DNA of 15,192 nucleotides. Source: JADFOB01 sp964651325 (GTDB lineage Bacteria > Planctomycetota > Phycisphaerae > UBA1845). Positions 1-8,000 of the stretch are shown piece after piece (within the stretch, counting starts at the first letter, position 1; the number at the start of each line of letters is the position of its first letter). The stretch covers positions 1 to 15,192 of the forward strand of contig CAZYXP010000072.1 in NCBI GenBank assembly GCA_964651325.1, in the 5' to 3' direction. Below the pieces are notes generated by a model. It ran no database searches, was not told where the DNA came from, and worked only from the letters and a program-made list of their open reading frames with translations. The position numbers were made by a program, and so were the translations under genes.

Positions 1-32
1 CGTGGGTCCGCTTGAGGCGGACCCACGGCTAC
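1..32 (-). repeat. REP-like palindrome with GTAGC head (at window edge)
   Basis: On the minus strand the element starts GTAGC (32-28). It continues as a perfect 11-bp hairpin, with arms at 17-27 and 1-11 (GCGGACCCACG and its complement) and a 5-nt loop at 12-16. A GTAG tetranucleotide at the foot of a hairpin is the hallmark of REP elements handled by RAYT transposases. The stem may extend past the window edge. Confidence 0.6.
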
Positions 33-33
33 T

Positions 34-54
34 GTAGGTCAGCCCTTCAGGCTG
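34..54 (+). repeat. REP-like palindrome with GTAG head
   Basis: GTAG at 34-37 is followed by CAGCC (40-44), a CTTCA loop and GGCTG (50-54). It lies one base from the GTAGC head of the element at 1-32 and in the opposite orientation. The two form a back-to-back pair like the paired REPs (BIMEs) of enterobacteria. The stem is short, so confidence is modest. Confidence 0.4.
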
Positions 55-251
55 CAGAAGAGAACGGCGTTGGAGCCGCCACACGTGGCGCGAGCCTTGT
101 GACGCCGGCCTGCCTATGACGGACGCGCCTGTGCGGGACGCCGCGCGGGCTGAAGCCCGCGGCTCGGTTCGCCTTGGACAATCCAGCGCTGCCCTATCAG
201 GCGGGGCAAGGATTAAGCTGCGGGAGGCGCATCAGGGTTTGATGCACACGA
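55..251. other. Non-coding stretch downstream of secA
   Basis: No gene is supported here. It holds the palindrome at 145-160 (listed separately), a small inverted repeat CGCCAC-AC-GTGGCG (77-90) and a weak TGCCC/GGGCA pair (190-194 with 204-208). No T-run follows any stem on the minus strand, so I cannot assign a secA terminator. Confidence 0.5.
145..160. repeat. Palindrome GCGGGCTGAAGCCCGC downstream of secA
   Basis: Seven base pairs flank a central GA (GCGGGCT-GA-AGCCCGC), extendable by one more pair at 144/161. It matches the palindrome at 4544-4559 in all but two positions, and those two changes keep the stem paired. It looks like a member of a dispersed palindrome family. Confidence 0.5.
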
Positions 252-3200
252 TCAGGTCTTCCCGTGACACTGCTTGTACTTCTTCCCGCTGCCGCAGGGG
301 CACGGATCGTTTCGCTTAACCCTAGGTTCATCTCGCCGGATGGTAGCGACTTTTCCTTCCACGCCTTGAGCCTTCATGGCTGCGCGTTGATCGTCCGTCA
401 TGCCGGAAAACCCTGCACCGGTGGAGTCTGAATGGCTCAGCGTCATCTCAGATGTCGCCGTTCCGGCACTCGTTCCGGTCGTGGGGGCGGCCTGACCGGC
501 GTCCGAGGTGGCTTGGATTTTGAAGATGATGTCCGTGACGCGCGCGGCGATGCGATCCCACATCTGCGTGAAAAGGTCACGGCCCTCGATGGCGAATTGG
601 CTTTGCGGATGGGTCTGATCGCCGCCGAGCGGTCGTTGCATGATGGCGGACTTGAGGTGATCCATCTCGAGCAGATGATCTTTCCAGGCTTGATCGTAGA
701 TGCGCAGCAGGATGTATTGCTCCAGCTTGGTCAGTTCGCGACGGAGCATCTCGCGTCCTTGAGTCAGCAACGCATCGGCGATGTCTTCTTGGGATGCGTC
801 CAATCGCTCCTGACTGAAATGACGACCCATGCGTTCGGTCGCCCATGCCACGGCCTCCTCTTCGGACTTGCCGTTCAGGTTTGCGCGAAACTCCTCCTCG
901 AGCTTTCCATCGAAGAAGGAACGGCTCAGTTCGATGAGCTCTTCCTTGAGCGCGGCGACGGTCTTGCCATCAAAATGCTCGGCGGACCACGTGACGCCGT
1001 ACCGCTGTTTGACCCAGGTGGCCACGAATTCTACGCCGGCCGCGGGGTCCATGGTTTCGGCGTCGAACGCTCGTTCGATCACCGCTTCGGCGGGATAAGA
1101 GATTTCGCGCTGTCGATAGGCCTCGTGAACGAGCGTGTCGAGTCGTGATCGAACGTCGGCGCTCGTATTGCCGGATACGTCTTCCAGCGCAAACTCGACG
1201 TTGAACTTGGCGCGTGACCAATCGGCTAGGGTACGCGCGGGAAACTCCGGATCCAGAAACATGGCGACGCCCGAAAGATCCATGTTGGTGTAGTGCTCGA
1301 CGGCGGCGTTCAACACCAACTCCTCGATCTCGCCCGCGTTCATCTTGCGAAGCTGATTCTGGGTGCTGGTAACGTTGTAGGTGCGGGCGGCCCATTTGAG
1401 CAGACCGCCGACGTCCCATTGAGCCGGCGGCTCTTCGGGATCGATGTATTCGCCGATCGACGTGCGGATGACATCGTCGGCTTCATCGATCGCTTTGCTG
1501 CGAATGCTGGCTTCGGCGGATTCCAGATCGTCGGTGTCGATGCGATCCTCGTCAATAGCGATTTCGAGAGTCGCGCCGCACCACTGAGCGATGCAAGCGC
1601 GGTCGTAGTGGCCGGACAGGCATTGGTCTACCATCGAAGTCAGCGAGCTGTCGATGGTTGAAAAGATCAGCGCCGGCAAGTCGTGCTCTTCAAGGATGCG
1701 CTGCCTCTGCGTGTAGAACTCCTTGCGCTGATAGTCCATGGGCTCGTCCCACTCGAGCAGGTGCTTTCGGGTGGCATAGTTGCGCTCCTCGACCTTGCGC
1801 TGAGCGCGTTCGATGCCTTTGGTCAGCCGCTTGTCTTCAAGAATGCCCCCGTCGGCGAACCCGAGCTTGTCCATCATCTTCAACATCCAATCGGGCATGA
1901 AGAGTTTGAGCAGCTCGTCCTGCAAAGAAAGCGAAAACCGCGACGACCCCGGATCGCCCTGGCGACCGGCACGACCGCGAAGCTGGTTGTCGATCCGCCT
2001 CGATTCGTGTCGCTCCGTCGCGATGATGTGCAGCCCACACGGGACGGTCACGGGGCAAACCGTCCTGCCCAACGCCGGAAAGCGGGGGTCGAGCTTGGGC
2101 TTGAAGCAGTGCGCGCAGTTGGTGGCCGCGTCGTACTCTGCGCAGCTGATACAGCATTTGGTCAAACCGGCGGGATAGAGTGGGCTGGAAACTGAGCCCT
2201 CGGGCGGATTCTCGGGAACGCGACAGGTCTCGTATACGACGTCGGGGCCGAGCTTGATGTCGGTTCCGCGCCCGGCCATGTTCGTGGCGATGGTGACGTT
2301 GCCCAAGGGGATTCGGTCGCCGCCTTTGCCGGGCATGGTGGTGTGCCCGGCTTTGGTAACGATGTCCGCTTCGCGCGCGTGATTTTTGGCGTTGAGCACT
2401 TCATGCTCGATGCCGTATCGGCGTTCGAGCAGCTTGGCTAGTTTCTCTGAGTTTTCGACGCTGGTGGTCCCCACGAGCACGGGCCGACCTCGCGAGAGGT
2501 TCCCGATGGATTCGTCGTAGACTTCCAACATGAATTGCGTCACTTTCTGATCGCCGAGTTCGGCTTTGTTGAATTGCTTGATAGCGGATTCAATCTGGGA
2601 CGTATCCTTGCCCTGGCCCTTGACGATCGGCCGCATCGCGTTGAGCGCCTCGGCCATGAGGAAGGGATCGGCCGGTCGACCGCGACGGTGTACCTCATGC
2701 ACCTCATCGACGATCGCGCCGTACTTCTGTTCCTCGTCGCGATACATTTTGTCGTTATGATCGACTCGGTTGATCGGTCGATTGGTGGGAATTTCGATGA
2801 CTTCCAGTTTGTAGATTTTGTCGAACTCCGTCGCCTCGGTCAGCGCGGTGCCCGTCATGCCGGCCTTGATCTGGTAGAGCTTGATGAAGTTCTGGATGGT
2901 GATCGTGGCGAGGGTCTGGGTTTCCTCTTTGACCTTGACCGCCTCGCGCGCTTCGACCGCCTGATGCAAGCCGTCGGACCACTGGCGACCGTGCATGAGC
3001 CTACCGGTGAAGGGATCGACAATGATGATCTGGCCGTCTTGCACGACGTAGTCCTTGTCGCGTTGGTACACGTTGTGGGCACGAAGGGCGTTTTCAACAA
3101 GGTGGGGCCATTCCATGTTGGCGCCGCTGTAGAGGCTGCCCATGTCGAGCATGTCCTGGGCAATGGTGACACCCTCGTGCGTAAGGCCGACCTGCTTGCG

Positions 3201-4481
3201 TTCCAATTGAACAATGAAAAAGCGGCGGTATTGCTCCGTGGCCGGCATTCGCAGGATTTCGTTCTCGTAGATCTGGATGGCTTCAACCTGATCGTCGGTG
3301 AGGAAATCCGCGCCGAGCGTGGGCATGTCCAGGCTGTTGTCGGCGTCCGCAGGGCTATCTTTGTCCGGCGGTCGCTTTTCTCGATACCCGCAAATGTTCA
3401 TCGCATCTTCAAGCTTGGGGATATTCTTGGCATCGCCGTCGAAGCGGGCGACCGTGGCGAGTACCTTTCGATCCCAGACCGCTTGCTGCCGCACGAGTTC
3501 TTTGGCGACCATGTCGGCTCTGGGATAGCGCGTCACGTCGTCGCCGGCGGAACCGGAAATGATGAGCGGTGTCCGGGCCTCGTCGATCAGTATCGAATCC
3601 ACCTCATCGACGATGACGTAATCAAGGCGACCCTGCACCTGTTCGTCCAACCGATTTTTCATGTTGTCGCGGAGGTAGTCGAAACCGAACTCGCTGTTGG
3701 TGCCGTACGTGATGTCACTGCCATAGGCCGCTTGGCGCGTGCCCTCGCGTCCGCTGGGATCGAGTTGTGCCTGAATGAAGCCGACGGAGACGCCGACGAG
3801 TTCGAAGATCGAGGCGGCAAACTCTGCGTCGCGTTTGACCAGGTAGTCGTTGACTGTGATGATATGCACATTGTGGCCTGAAATGACCCTCAGAAACGCC
3901 GCGAGGTGGCACACGATCGTCTTGCCTTCGCCCGTTCTCATTTCGGCGATCTTGCCCTCGAACAGCACGCGCCCACCGATGAGTTGGCAATCAAAATGGC
4001 GATGCTCCTGGGCGCGCCGAGAGGCCTCCCGCAACACCGCAAATGCCGCCGCCGCGACGCCTTCTGCATCCATCGCCGCGATCGCCTTGTTGTGGCGCGC
4101 GCGATACTCCGATTTGAAGTGCTCGTCGAACTGCTGGGCCGACGTAAGACCATGCCACCATTCATCCAAAGGCGCCATCAGCGGGCGAACGCGCGTTCTC
4201 AATTCCTGCGTCCGATCGAGCAAGTCTTGACTCAATTCGAGACGCAGGGCCCGAAGCTGTTGCGCGCGGACCTCTTCCTCCACGTCCCTCTCAAGAAAAG
4301 CCGGGCTCTGTTTGGCGAAGTCTTCGTCGTAGGTACCGCGGATTTCGCTTTCGAGGGCCGAGATGGCCGGAATCTGGTTCCGATAGACTTTGAGCAGCCG
4401 ATCATTTCGGGTACCAAAGATTTTTCGAGGGAGCCCCGCGACTCCCTTCCATGCGGCCGTAGCAACCGTGCCGATTCCCAT
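252..4481 (-). CDS. secA: Protein translocase ATPase SecA, long form with insertions
   Basis: This is the motor ATPase that drives preproteins through the SecYEG channel, acting at the cytoplasmic membrane. The 1409-aa product opens with the family N-terminus (KIFGTRNDR at 20-28). Walker A is MRTGEGKT (181-188) and Walker B is VIVDEVDSILIDEARTPLIISG-like (289-310). The preprotein cross-linking region follows, with FTGRLMHGRQWSDGLHQAVEA (491-511). The second nucleotide-binding domain has GTTSVE (671-676), NMAGRGTDI (734-742) and QLRGRAGRQGDPGSS (833-847). The helical scaffold has WKDHLLEMDHLKSAI (1266-1280). The C-terminal zinc tail DPCPCGSGKKYKQCH has C1394, C1396, C1405 and H1406. The protein is about 500 aa longer than E. 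coli SecA. The extra length lies around 345-440, 600-664, 744-815 (cysteine-rich) and in the helical wing near 940-1250. All ATPase motifs are intact. The ATG at 4481 has a good Shine-Dalgarno sequence and the right spacing to KIFGTRND. A signal-bearing small ORF lies upstream, and no T-rich terminator is seen downstream. Confidence 0.98.
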   Translation of the reverse strand: MGIGTVATAAWKGVAGLPRKIFGTRNDRLLKVYRNQIPAISALESEIRGTYDEDFAKQSPAFLERDVEEEVRAQQLRALRLELSQDLLDRTQELRTRVRPLMAPLDEWWHGLTSAQQFDEHFKSEYRARHNKAIAAMDAEGVAAAAFAVLREASRRAQEHRHFDCQLIGGRVLFEGKIAEMRTGEGKTIVCHLAAFLRVISGHNVHIITVNDYLVKRDAEFAASIFELVGVSVGFIQAQLDPSGREGTRQAAYGSDITYGTNSEFGFDYLRDNMKNRLDEQVQGRLDYVIVDEVDSILIDEARTPLIISGSAGDDVTRYPRADMVAKELVRQQAVWDRKVLATVARFDGDAKNIPKLEDAMNICGYREKRPPDKDSPADADNSLDMPTLGADFLTDDQVEAIQIYENEILRMPATEQYRRFFIVQLERKQVGLTHEGVTIAQDMLDMGSLYSGANMEWPHLVENALRAHNVYQRDKDYVVQDGQIIIVDPFTGRLMHGRQWSDGLHQAVEAREAVKVKEETQTLATITIQNFIKLYQIKAGMTGTALTEATEFDKIYKLEVIEIPTNRPINRVDHNDKMYRDEEQKYGAIVDEVHEVHRRGRPADPFLMAEALNAMRPIVKGQGKDTSQIESAIKQFNKAELGDQKVTQFMLEVYDESIGNLSRGRPVLVGTTSVENSEKLAKLLERRYGIEHEVLNAKNHAREADIVTKAGHTTMPGKGGDRIPLGNVTIATNMAGRGTDIKLGPDVVYETCRVPENPPEGSVSSPLYPAGLTKCCISCAEYDAATNCAHCFKPKLDPRFPALGRTVCPVTVPCGLHIIATERHESRRIDNQLRGRAGRQGDPGSSRFSLSLQDELLKLFMPDWMLKMMDKLGFADGGILEDKRLTKGIERAQRKVEERNYATRKHLLEWDEPMDYQRKEFYTQRQRILEEHDLPALIFSTIDSSLTSMVDQCLSGHYDRACIAQWCGATLEIAIDEDRIDTDDLESAEASIRSKAIDEADDVIRTSIGEYIDPEEPPAQWDVGGLLKWAARTYNVTSTQNQLRKMNAGEIEELVLNAAVEHYTNMDLSGVAMFLDPEFPARTLADWSRAKFNVEFALEDVSGNTSADVRSRLDTLVHEAYRQREISYPAEAVIERAFDAETMDPAAGVEFVATWVKQRYGVTWSAEHFDGKTVAALKEELIELSRSFFDGKLEEEFRANLNGKSEEEAVAWATERMGRHFSQERLDASQEDIADALLTQGREMLRRELTKLEQYILLRIYDQAWKDHLLEMDHLKSAIMQRPLGGDQTHPQSQFAIEGRDLFTQMWDRIAARVTDIIFKIQATSDAGQAAPTTGTSAGTATSEMTLSHSDSTGAGFSGMTDDQRAAMKAQGVEGKVATIRRDEPRVKRNDPCPCGSGKKYKQCHGKT

Positions 4482-4484
4482 AAG

Positions 4485-4492
4485 TCACCTTT
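4485..4492 (-). promoter_or_regulatory. Shine-Dalgarno sequence of secA
   Basis: The minus strand reads AAAGGTGA and is followed by CTT and the ATG. AGGTGA pairs with the 3' end of 16S rRNA (complement of TCACCT) at the expected spacing, which supports the ATG at 4481 as the secA start. Confidence 0.8.
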
Positions 4493-4543
4493 CGATCTAT
4501 TTCGATGGCCTGCGCGTTTGCAGAACTGAAGCGCTGCGCGTGA

Positions 4544-4559
4544 GCGGGTTGAAACCCGC
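4544..4559. repeat. Palindrome GCGGGTTGAAACCCGC in the secA leader
   Basis: Seven base pairs flank a central GA. It lies between the stop of the small ORF and the secA start, 62 nt before the ATG. In RNA it would form a stem with a very tight loop, or a slightly opened one. It is the sister of the palindrome at 145-160. Confidence 0.5.
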
Positions 4560-4582
4560 CGACAATTTGTGGCAGCGCAAGG

Positions 4583-4921
4583 CTAGGGTCCGTGCAGCCC
4601 GCCAATGTGCATGATGCGAATATGCTGAGCAGGACGCGTCCGGCAGGTTTCGGCCGCGCGATGGCTTAGCCGAGACAGACCTGAGGACTCGCCGGATTGG
4701 GTTTCGACGGGAAGGCGTACCGCATGCAGAGGCGGCGCGTCGGCGCCGGCAGATTGCGACGAGACGGTGCGTCGCAGCGTGGTTGGTGATGTGGCCAGGC
4801 TGATGCGCGGCAGGTAGTAGGGAATGGCCACGACGACGGCAAGCACCGGGACGCCGACGCGGCGAAGCGCAGATCGGCTCAGGGGGAAAACCGTATGGTG
4901 ATCGCTAGTACCCGGCTGCAT
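4583..4921 (-). CDS. Small hypothetical exported protein upstream of secA; possible leader peptide
   Basis: I do not recognise this 112-aa protein. Residues 16-21 carry three arginines, and residues 22-43 form a hydrophobic stretch (VGVPVLAVVVAIPYY, then LPRISLA) that looks like a Sec signal peptide with a possible Ser-Leu-Ala cleavage site at 41-43, or like a membrane anchor. The rest is polar and ends IRIMHIGGLHGP-stop. The third codon positions are mostly G or C through the hydrophobic part, as expected for a real gene here. The ATG lies about 2 nt after the start predicted for the TATAAT box at 4930-4935, and there is no Shine-Dalgarno sequence. It would therefore be translated as a leaderless message or not at all. 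The ORF stops 101 nt before secA on the same strand. That position and the export signal recall SecM in E. coli, but no SecM sequence similarity is seen. It could be a chance ORF in a long secA leader. Confidence 0.42.
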   Translation of the reverse strand: MQPGTSDHHTVFPLSRSALRRVGVPVLAVVVAIPYYLPRISLATSPTTLRRTVSSQSAGADAPPLHAVRLPVETQSGESSGLSRLSHRAAETCRTRPAQHIRIMHIGGLHGP

Positions 4922-4929
4922 GGCGAGGG

Positions 4930-4957
4930 ATTATATCGCTTTGACGCAGCGTGAAAA
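4930..4957 (-). promoter_or_regulatory. Putative promoter of the secA leader/small ORF
   Basis: Reading the minus strand, a perfect TATAAT lies at 4930-4935. A weak -35 match, TTTTCA (4 of 6 to TTGACA), lies 16 nt upstream at 4952-4957. It starts only 15 bp after the T-run of the preceding terminator, where a new transcription unit would be expected. The predicted +1 is near 4923, two bases before the ATG of the small ORF and about 440 nt before secA. A perfect -10 hexamer is notable in such GC-rich sequence, but the -35 is poor. Confidence 0.55.
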
Positions 4958-4972
4958 GCTACCCGCCCCCAC

Positions 4973-5009
4973 AAAAAAAGCCCCGGAGAAAAACAGGTTT
5001 CTCCGGGGC
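4973..5009 (-). terminator. Strong rho-independent terminator of the M6/PKD gene
   Basis: A perfect 12-bp stem (4980-4991 pairs with 4998-5009, GCCCCGGAGAAA with TTTCTCCGGGGC) closes a 6-nt loop. On the minus strand it is followed directly by seven T residues (4973-4979). It lies 85 nt past the stop of the M6/PKD gene. There is no T-run on the plus side, so it works in the minus direction. It separates that gene from the secA transcription unit. Confidence 0.95.
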
Positions 5010-5037
5010 CCAAGATTCATCGATTCAGTAGTACGCC

Positions 5038-5088
5038 GTCAATCCGGGCACCGCCGCAGCGGCGGTTCACCTCGCATCCCGGGCTGAC
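5038..5088 (-). other. Compound stem-loop in the 3' untranslated region of the M6/PKD gene
   Basis: An outer stem pairs GTCA/TGAC (5038-5041 with 5085-5088) and CCGGG/CCCGG (5044-5048 with 5078-5082). It encloses a smaller hairpin, ACCGCC/GGCGGT (5050-5055 with 5061-5066). The structure begins 5 nt after the stop codon and precedes the intrinsic terminator. It has no T-run, so it may protect the message from 3' decay or may be incidental. Confidence 0.45.
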
Positions 5089-5093
5089 GCAAG

Positions 5094-8000
5094 CTACGCC
5101 GCACGGCCGAGTATACGCCGCCGCCGCCGTCCGTCAGATCGCCCGCAGGTCAGCCGCATGATCGTCAAGCCGAACATCGAGCCACACAGGCCCAGCAACA
5201 TGCCGAAACCGCAGAAACGCGGACGACTCGGCGACGTCCCAGGATCGGGATCGGGGTCAGGCGTCGGTTGCCCGGGTCCCGGATCCGTCACGCGTGCGGT
5301 TACTGTGACAATCTCCGGGCTACTGAAGACGGCCGCTCCCTGACCATCATCGACCACCAGAATGACCGAGAACACGCCCTCATCTGCGAACAACTGCGAT
5401 ACAATCGCGCCGCTTGCCGAATCGAACGGTGTGTCAATCTCTGGATTGGGGTTCTGCCCCCTGAAGAAATCCCACCGATAGGTAATGGGATCGCCGTTGG
5501 GATCGAAGGAGTTTTGACCATTAAAAGTAAGCGTCAGCGGGGCTGCCCCGGATCGAGGCCCTGTCCCGATGACGGGAACCGGGGCATTCGGATCGTTTCT
5601 CGGATCGACGGTAACCAGGACTGTGGCGTCATCAGACGCACCGGACGGATCCGTGACCGTGAGCATGACGAGGAACTCACCGGCCACCTCGAAGATATGG
5701 GAGATTTCGGCGCCTGTTTGCGGCGGCGTACCATCCACACCGAACGTCCAGCGATAGGTAAGTGGGTCGCCGTCGGGATCAGAAGAAGTCGCACCACTGA
5801 ACACAAAGCTGTCCCCGGCGAAGCCCTTCCCGCTTTGGGGAGTGACGACGACGGCGCGCGCCGTCGGGATCGCGTTGGGGCTGCCGTCGTCGGCGCCGGC
5901 CAGCTTGACCTCAAACGTCTTTCTGGCCGTGCCGTGGTTGCTCTCATCGTCGGTCACGATGAGCGTGATCGTCACGGGCCCTTCGTTCGTGTAGGTGTGC
6001 GTGGCCGTCTTCTCGGCGCCGTTCGGGCTACCATCGCCCCAATCCCACTCATACTTGGTGAGCGCCGCGTCGGGATTCGGTCGATCAAACGAGTTGCTCG
6101 CATCAACCTCAAATCGTTCGCCAAGCACCGGCGGGTTCGGCGTAATGGTGAAGTCCGCGTGCGGCTGAGAGGAATCCACAAAGGCCTCGCTAACGCGAAC
6201 GGTCACCCGAGATTCCACTTCGGAGTTCCCATCGGTCACCGTCGCGGTCATTACGTAGTCCGAGGTGGTCTCACCCGTGCGGAGCGTATACGTATGCGGC
6301 ACATTGCCGAGGCTGTCCTTGCCGTCCGCCGCCGTGAAGGACTCGTCGGGGGCACCATCGCCCCATGTCCAGTTGACGGTTAGTTCATCCCCGTCGGCGT
6401 CACTGGAATCCTTGGCGCTGAACGTCACGGTATGCGGATCACCACCTTGCAGCCGGGAACTCGTAATCACCGCGTCAGGCTTGGTGTTGCCGACGAGAAT
6501 GGTGATCATGTCAACGTCCTCTTTGCCACCCTCATCCGTTACGGTAAGCTTGGCTTGCAGCTCGCACAAGTTCCCGGAGGTGCAGAGCACCCCGTTCGCA
6601 TCGCGCGTGTAGACATGGCTCGTTTCGGCAAACAGCAGTCCCGGTACGCCCGCGGGGTTCACCGTGCCGCCGTCGCCAAAATCCCATCGGTAGATCAAGT
6701 TCTCCGCGGTCGTCTCACTGCCGTCGGAAGATCCCGTGGCACTGAACTCAACCCTCAAGGGGTTCAATCCGCTCGTCGGGAGCGCCGTAATCTTCGCCAT
6801 AGGTGAGTTATTGATCACGATGATATCAACCTGGGCTTCGCCAAATCGACCGTTGAGGGGGTTGGTGGCCCTGAGCGTTACGGTAAACGTGCCTGGCTGC
6901 AGGAAGGTGTGTTGTGTGGACGCACCAATATCATCTGGCGTCCCGTCCGCGAAATTCCAAATGAAATCAAGCGGCGTCCCGTTGGGGTCAGTCGATCTAA
7001 ATGCATCGAACACCACGCTCAGCGGCGGAAGGCCGGTAAGCTTGTTCGTGGTGATCTCGGCTAGAGGATTCTCGTTGACGTCACCGCCAACAACCGTCAA
7101 AGGCGAACTCACGGCCGTGATTCCCGTCGTCACGAATGACCACCGATCGCCAAGCGCGACGGGAGACGGATCGTTTTCCAGGGTAAAGGTAACTTCCCCG
7201 TCAATCGAAACATACACACCTTTGTGCGTAACGGGATCGACGAGCAGGTGCGGATATGGATCCTGGTTCGGATCCTGATCCCCCGGAACAGGCTGGGTCA
7301 ACGTACCATTGACGAGCCAGTCCTGCGTGCCGTCGGGAAGGACGTCTACAAGACGAAGCGTCCACGTTTCCGTTCGGGCCTTGTTGCGGAAAATATCCAC
7401 ACTGTTGACGGTGAGCGTACCGTGGCCCACGTTGTCGCGCCCCGCAACCGGCTGCGTATGATCCACCTCAACGCCATCGGCTCCCTCGCCCGGAATGAGC
7501 TTGGCAAAGATGTAGTAGGAATCATCGTCAAGCCCGGCAACATTCCAATCCATGCTCATGCGACGGGTTCCGGGGCTCGTCTTCTGCATGGATCCGATGA
7601 AGTTGCTCGGTGAAATCGAAATGTCGTCCGGATCGGTCGTGTAGTAGAGTTCGATCGTTGTTCCGCCGTGTACATCCGTTGTATCGAATCCGACCGCAAA
7701 GACACGGTTGACCGACGAGCCTTCCGGCGGCCTTGTGAACTTGAGGCTCGGGATGTCGGTTGGCGTCCAGTTGAGGGTCAGCCGGATGGAACCGGCGCCA
7801 TCGGGAACCACGTCGAGTACGTCGAGCCCGGTCCACGCATTCACAGTATACCACGTCGCCGAGGGCGTCGTGTCGAAGTTGAAGCGCGTCTTGTGGGCCG
7901 CATTGCCCCGGGGCGCGGGTCCCGGCCATGCGTCAGTCGGGTCGCCGCGATTGAATCCAGGCGCGCCAACCGGGGATTCCAGCGATCCGTCTCCGTCCGC

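Noticed and set aside
190..208. TGCCC/GGGCA pair as the secA terminator
   Set aside because: The stem is only five bases with a 9-nt loop and no T-run on the minus strand.
2535..3881. 448-codon open frame on the plus strand inside secA
   Set aside because: It is antisense to the preprotein cross-linking and first ATPase domains of a clearly functional secA. Long antisense frames are common in GC-rich genes, and the translation shows no recognisable domain.
5268..6383. 371-codon plus-strand frame antisense to the PKD array
   Set aside because: It is a shadow of the PKD repeats. The sense strand has clear domain structure, while this frame is Arg/Gly/His-rich with none.
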